Shown here piece after piece: positions 5,970-7,562 of a stretch of 7,562 bases of DNA. The notes under the pieces were generated by a model that was not told the DNA's origin, made no database searches, and saw nothing but the letters and a program-made list of their open reading frames with translations. Within the stretch, counting starts at the first letter, position 1. The number at the start of each line of letters is the position of its first letter. The DNA lies in assembly GCA_036274115.1 (NCBI GenBank), contig DASUGI010000383.1, positions 1-7,562 on the forward strand. The letters are read 5' to 3'. Made by a program: the position numbers and the translations under genes. The stretch is from JADLHS01 sp036274115 (lineage in GTDB: Bacteria; Verrucomicrobiota; Verrucomicrobiia; Limisphaerales; JADLHS01).

Positions 5970-6721
5970 CACGCGAGTTCGATGACAATGGGGCAATGGT
6001 CGCTGCCCATGACGTGGGGGAGAATGGCGGCGCGTTTGAGCTGCGGGCGCAGGGCGGGCGAAATGAGGAAGTAATCGATGCGCCAGCCAACGTTGCGGGC
6101 CCGAGCGCCGCTCATTTGACTCCACCAGGTGTAATGGTGCGGACCTTTCTCAAACTCGCGGAAGGTATCGAGGAAGCCGGCCTGGACGAAAGCGGTGAAG
6201 CCGGCGCGTTCTTCGGGGGTGAAACCGTGGGTTTTCATATTGGACTTGGGATTGGCGAGATCAATCTCAGTGTGCGCGACGTTGAGGTCGCCGCAGAAGA
6301 TCACCGGTTTCTTCTTCTCCAGTTTTTTGAGGAAGCTCAGGAAGTCCTTGTCCCACTGCTGACGGTAGGTGAGGCGAGTCAGGTCACGTTTTGAGTTCGG
6401 GACATAAACATTCACGATGAAGAACTTCTCGTATTCGGCAGTGAGCACGCGTCCTTCGCGGTCGTGGTTGGCAATGCCAAGGTGCGGTGTGACCTTGAGC
6501 GGGCGTTGCTTCGTGAAGATCGCAGTGCCGGAGTAGCCTTTCTTTTCTGCGCAGTTCCAATAGGCCGTGTAGTGCGCGGGCCAGAGTTGCTGCACGTCGT
6601 CCGCCCCGCATTTGATTTCCTGGAGGCACAGGATGTCCGGGTTCTCGGCTTCAAGGAATTCGAGAAAATTCTTCTTCAGCACGGCGCGGAGGCCGTTGAC
6701 GTTCCAGGAAATTAGTTTCAC
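5969..6721 (-). CDS. exoA: Exodeoxyribonuclease III (AP endonuclease, EEP family)
   Basis: The 250-residue product is a full-length ExoIII/ExoA-type enzyme. It cuts the DNA backbone 5' of abasic sites and removes 3' nucleotides or blocking groups in base excision repair. Catalytic and binding motifs are intact: WNVNGLR (6-12), LQEIK with metal-binding E35 (33-37), GYSGTAIF (62-69), VYVPNS with Y106 (105-110), GDLNVAH with D145 and N147 (144-150), GWRIDY with D216 (212-217) and GSDHCP with D241-H242 (239-244). The length equals that of the B. subtilis ExoA type. The start is a GTG at 6721; no upstream ATG improves it, and WNVNGLR begins at residue 6 as in the family. No Shine-Dalgarno is present. 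It forms an operon with the downstream ykgJ-like gene. The symbol is given by family; xth would be an equal choice. Confidence 0.97.
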   Translation of the reverse strand: MKLISWNVNGLRAVLKKNFLEFLEAENPDILCLQEIKCGADDVQQLWPAHYTAYWNCAEKKGYSGTAIFTKQRPLKVTPHLGIANHDREGRVLTAEYEKFFIVNVYVPNSKRDLTRLTYRQQWDKDFLSFLKKLEKKKPVIFCGDLNVAHTEIDLANPKSNMKTHGFTPEERAGFTAFVQAGFLDTFREFEKGPHHYTWWSQMSGARARNVGWRIDYFLISPALRPQLKRAAILPHVMGSDHCPIVIELA

Positions 6722-6729
6722 GCGCGCTA

Positions 6730-6758
6730 AAGATAAGGTAGAGTCTGCGGTGTGCCAA
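6730..6758 (-). promoter_or_regulatory. Candidate promoter for exoIII-ykgJ
   Basis: On the minus strand TTGGCA (6758-6753, 5 of 6 matches to the -35 consensus) is separated by 17 bases from TATCTT (6735-6730, 4 of 6 matches to the -10). Only 8 bases then remain before the GTG start at 6721, so transcription would begin at or next to the start codon. With no ribosome site visible, this fits a leaderless message. It lies in the divergent gap shared with the plus-strand gene at 6800. Confidence 0.45.
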
Positions 6759-6799
6759 TCTTCCGCGAGTTATTTGCGGATGCAGTAGTCGAAGCCTTC

Positions 6800-7562
6800 A
6801 TGAAAACGGTGCTGAGAATGGCCAGCGTGCTGGTCCTGGGGGCGGTAGCAGGGACGAGTTGGGCGAATGGCCCGGACGCAGCACCATTGCCGGCAGTGGA
6901 AACGGTGATTGAGCGCGCATTGGCGCGGGCGCAAAAGGAGGCGGAGAACGATCGGACCTTCAAGGCGACCTACATTTTCACCCGGAGCAAAACCAACGAG
7001 TATCGGAACATTCGGGGTAATCTCACCAAACGCCGGGTGAAGACGAGCGTCAACGAACCTTCCAGGCGCGGCGGAGAGGATTTGGACGTGGTCGCCATCA
7101 AAGATTCCACCAGCACGAACCGGGTTTCCTCTGACACGTCTCTGCATAAACGCGAGCTGCTGGCGAACACGAATCTGGTGCAGCGCTTCACGTTTGAATT
7201 GCTCGGACGTGAGATGGTCGGAGGGCGTCCTGCGCTCCTTGTGGAATTCAAACCTTCAGACAAGAAATTTCCCAACTCCAGTTTCAAGGAGCGTTGTTTG
7301 AGCAAGGTGGCCGGGCGCGTCTGGCTGGATGAAGAGGAGTATGCGGTGGTGAAAGCGGAGGCGCGATTGACCGAAGGCATTGGAGTTGTCGGCGGACTGG
7401 TGGGAGCGGTGCACAAGTTCGACTTCAAGTTTGATCGCGAGCGCACTGCGGAAGGGATTTGGTACACGCGGCTATTGACCTGGCATCTTAAAATGCGCGA
7501 GGTGATTGTGGAGCGGACCATTGATTGTGTTGAAACCAAGACGGATGTGCGCAAGGCGCATT
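6800..7562 (+). CDS. Secreted LolA-like protein (partial, 3' end outside window)
   Basis: The ATG at 6800 opens a frame of 254 codons plus one base with no stop before the window ends, so the gene is 3'-truncated by the window. Residues 1-22 form a signal peptide (MKTVLRMASV and a hydrophobic core, likely cut after SWA). The mature part has a helical start (AVETVIERALARAQKEAEND, 32-51). A beta-rich section follows, resembling outer-membrane lipoprotein-sorting (LolA-like) folds of Verrucomicrobia and Acidobacteria: FELLGREMVGGRPALLVEFKP (132-152, split at the GG turn), then GRVWLDEEEYAVVKAEARL (172-190), VGGLVGAVHKFDFKFDRER (197-215) and GIWYTRLL (219-226). The sequence after that would be the final strands. 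A periplasmic role in lipid or lipoprotein handling is inference. No ribosome site is apparent. The gene is divergent from exoIII. Confidence 0.8.
   Translation, partial: MKTVLRMASVLVLGAVAGTSWANGPDAAPLPAVETVIERALARAQKEAENDRTFKATYIFTRSKTNEYRNIRGNLTKRRVKTSVNEPSRRGGEDLDVVAIKDSTSTNRVSSDTSLHKRELLANTNLVQRFTFELLGREMVGGRPALLVEFKPSDKKFPNSSFKERCLSKVAGRVWLDEEEYAVVKAEARLTEGIGVVGGLVGAVHKFDFKFDRERTAEGIWYTRLLTWHLKMREVIVERTIDCVETKTDVRKAH

Overview
The window looks like a chromosomal segment of a moderately GC-rich environmental bacterium, most likely Verrucomicrobiota (Pedosphaera/Limisphaera-like). I infer this from the protein types: secreted proteins with the C-terminal 'LSW-x-A-x-x-G-x-x-YR' beta-sandwich, a Tat-exported NIPSNAP protein, a PAL-like six-bladed propeller and a LolA-like secreted protein. 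Abundant intergenic hairpin repeats and the scarcity of good Shine-Dalgarno sites fit the same picture. No rRNA, tRNA, CRISPR array or transposase was seen.

Layout. Bases 1-630 contain no convincing gene. They hold two degenerate copies of a direct repeat (1-73 and 271-342), a 97-base imperfect palindrome between them, and a second-copy inverted repeat (310-379). A TTGACA promoter candidate then leads into a two-gene plus-strand unit (631-1966). Both genes encode Hcp-fold proteins (type VI secretion tube family) that carry N-terminal signal peptides, and the second also has a C-terminal beta-rich domain. A second 97-base copy of the palindrome (2015-2111) separates this unit from a convergent, lower-GC gene for a SUFU (suppressor of fused) domain protein (2254-2880, minus).

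The minus strand continues with a Tat-exported tandem NIPSNAP-domain protein (2921-3718), a nested palindromic repeat of about 180 bases (3810-3987) and a secreted beta-propeller protein (4136-5257). A short region with two compact hairpins (5376-5402 and 5456-5478) follows. Last on this strand is a translationally coupled pair: exodeoxyribonuclease III (GTG start at 6721) followed by a YkgJ-type cysteine-cluster protein, joined by a TGATG stop/start overlap. Divergent from exoIII, a plus-strand gene for a secreted LolA-like protein starts at 6800 and runs off the window end.

The genes do not form one obvious pathway. The exoIII-ykgJ pair and the two hcp-like genes are the only clear operons. 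Most of the products (Hcp pair, NIPSNAP, propeller, LolA-like) are predicted to be exported. The least conventional content is the signal-peptide-bearing Hcp pair with no other type VI component in view, next to a compositionally distinct SUFU gene, a family known elsewhere as immunity proteins. The several families of palindromic repeats in the gaps are also notable. Gaps not listed separately (1967-2014, 2112-2253, 3719-3809, 3988-4135, 5258-5375, 6722-6799) show nothing beyond the sites given.
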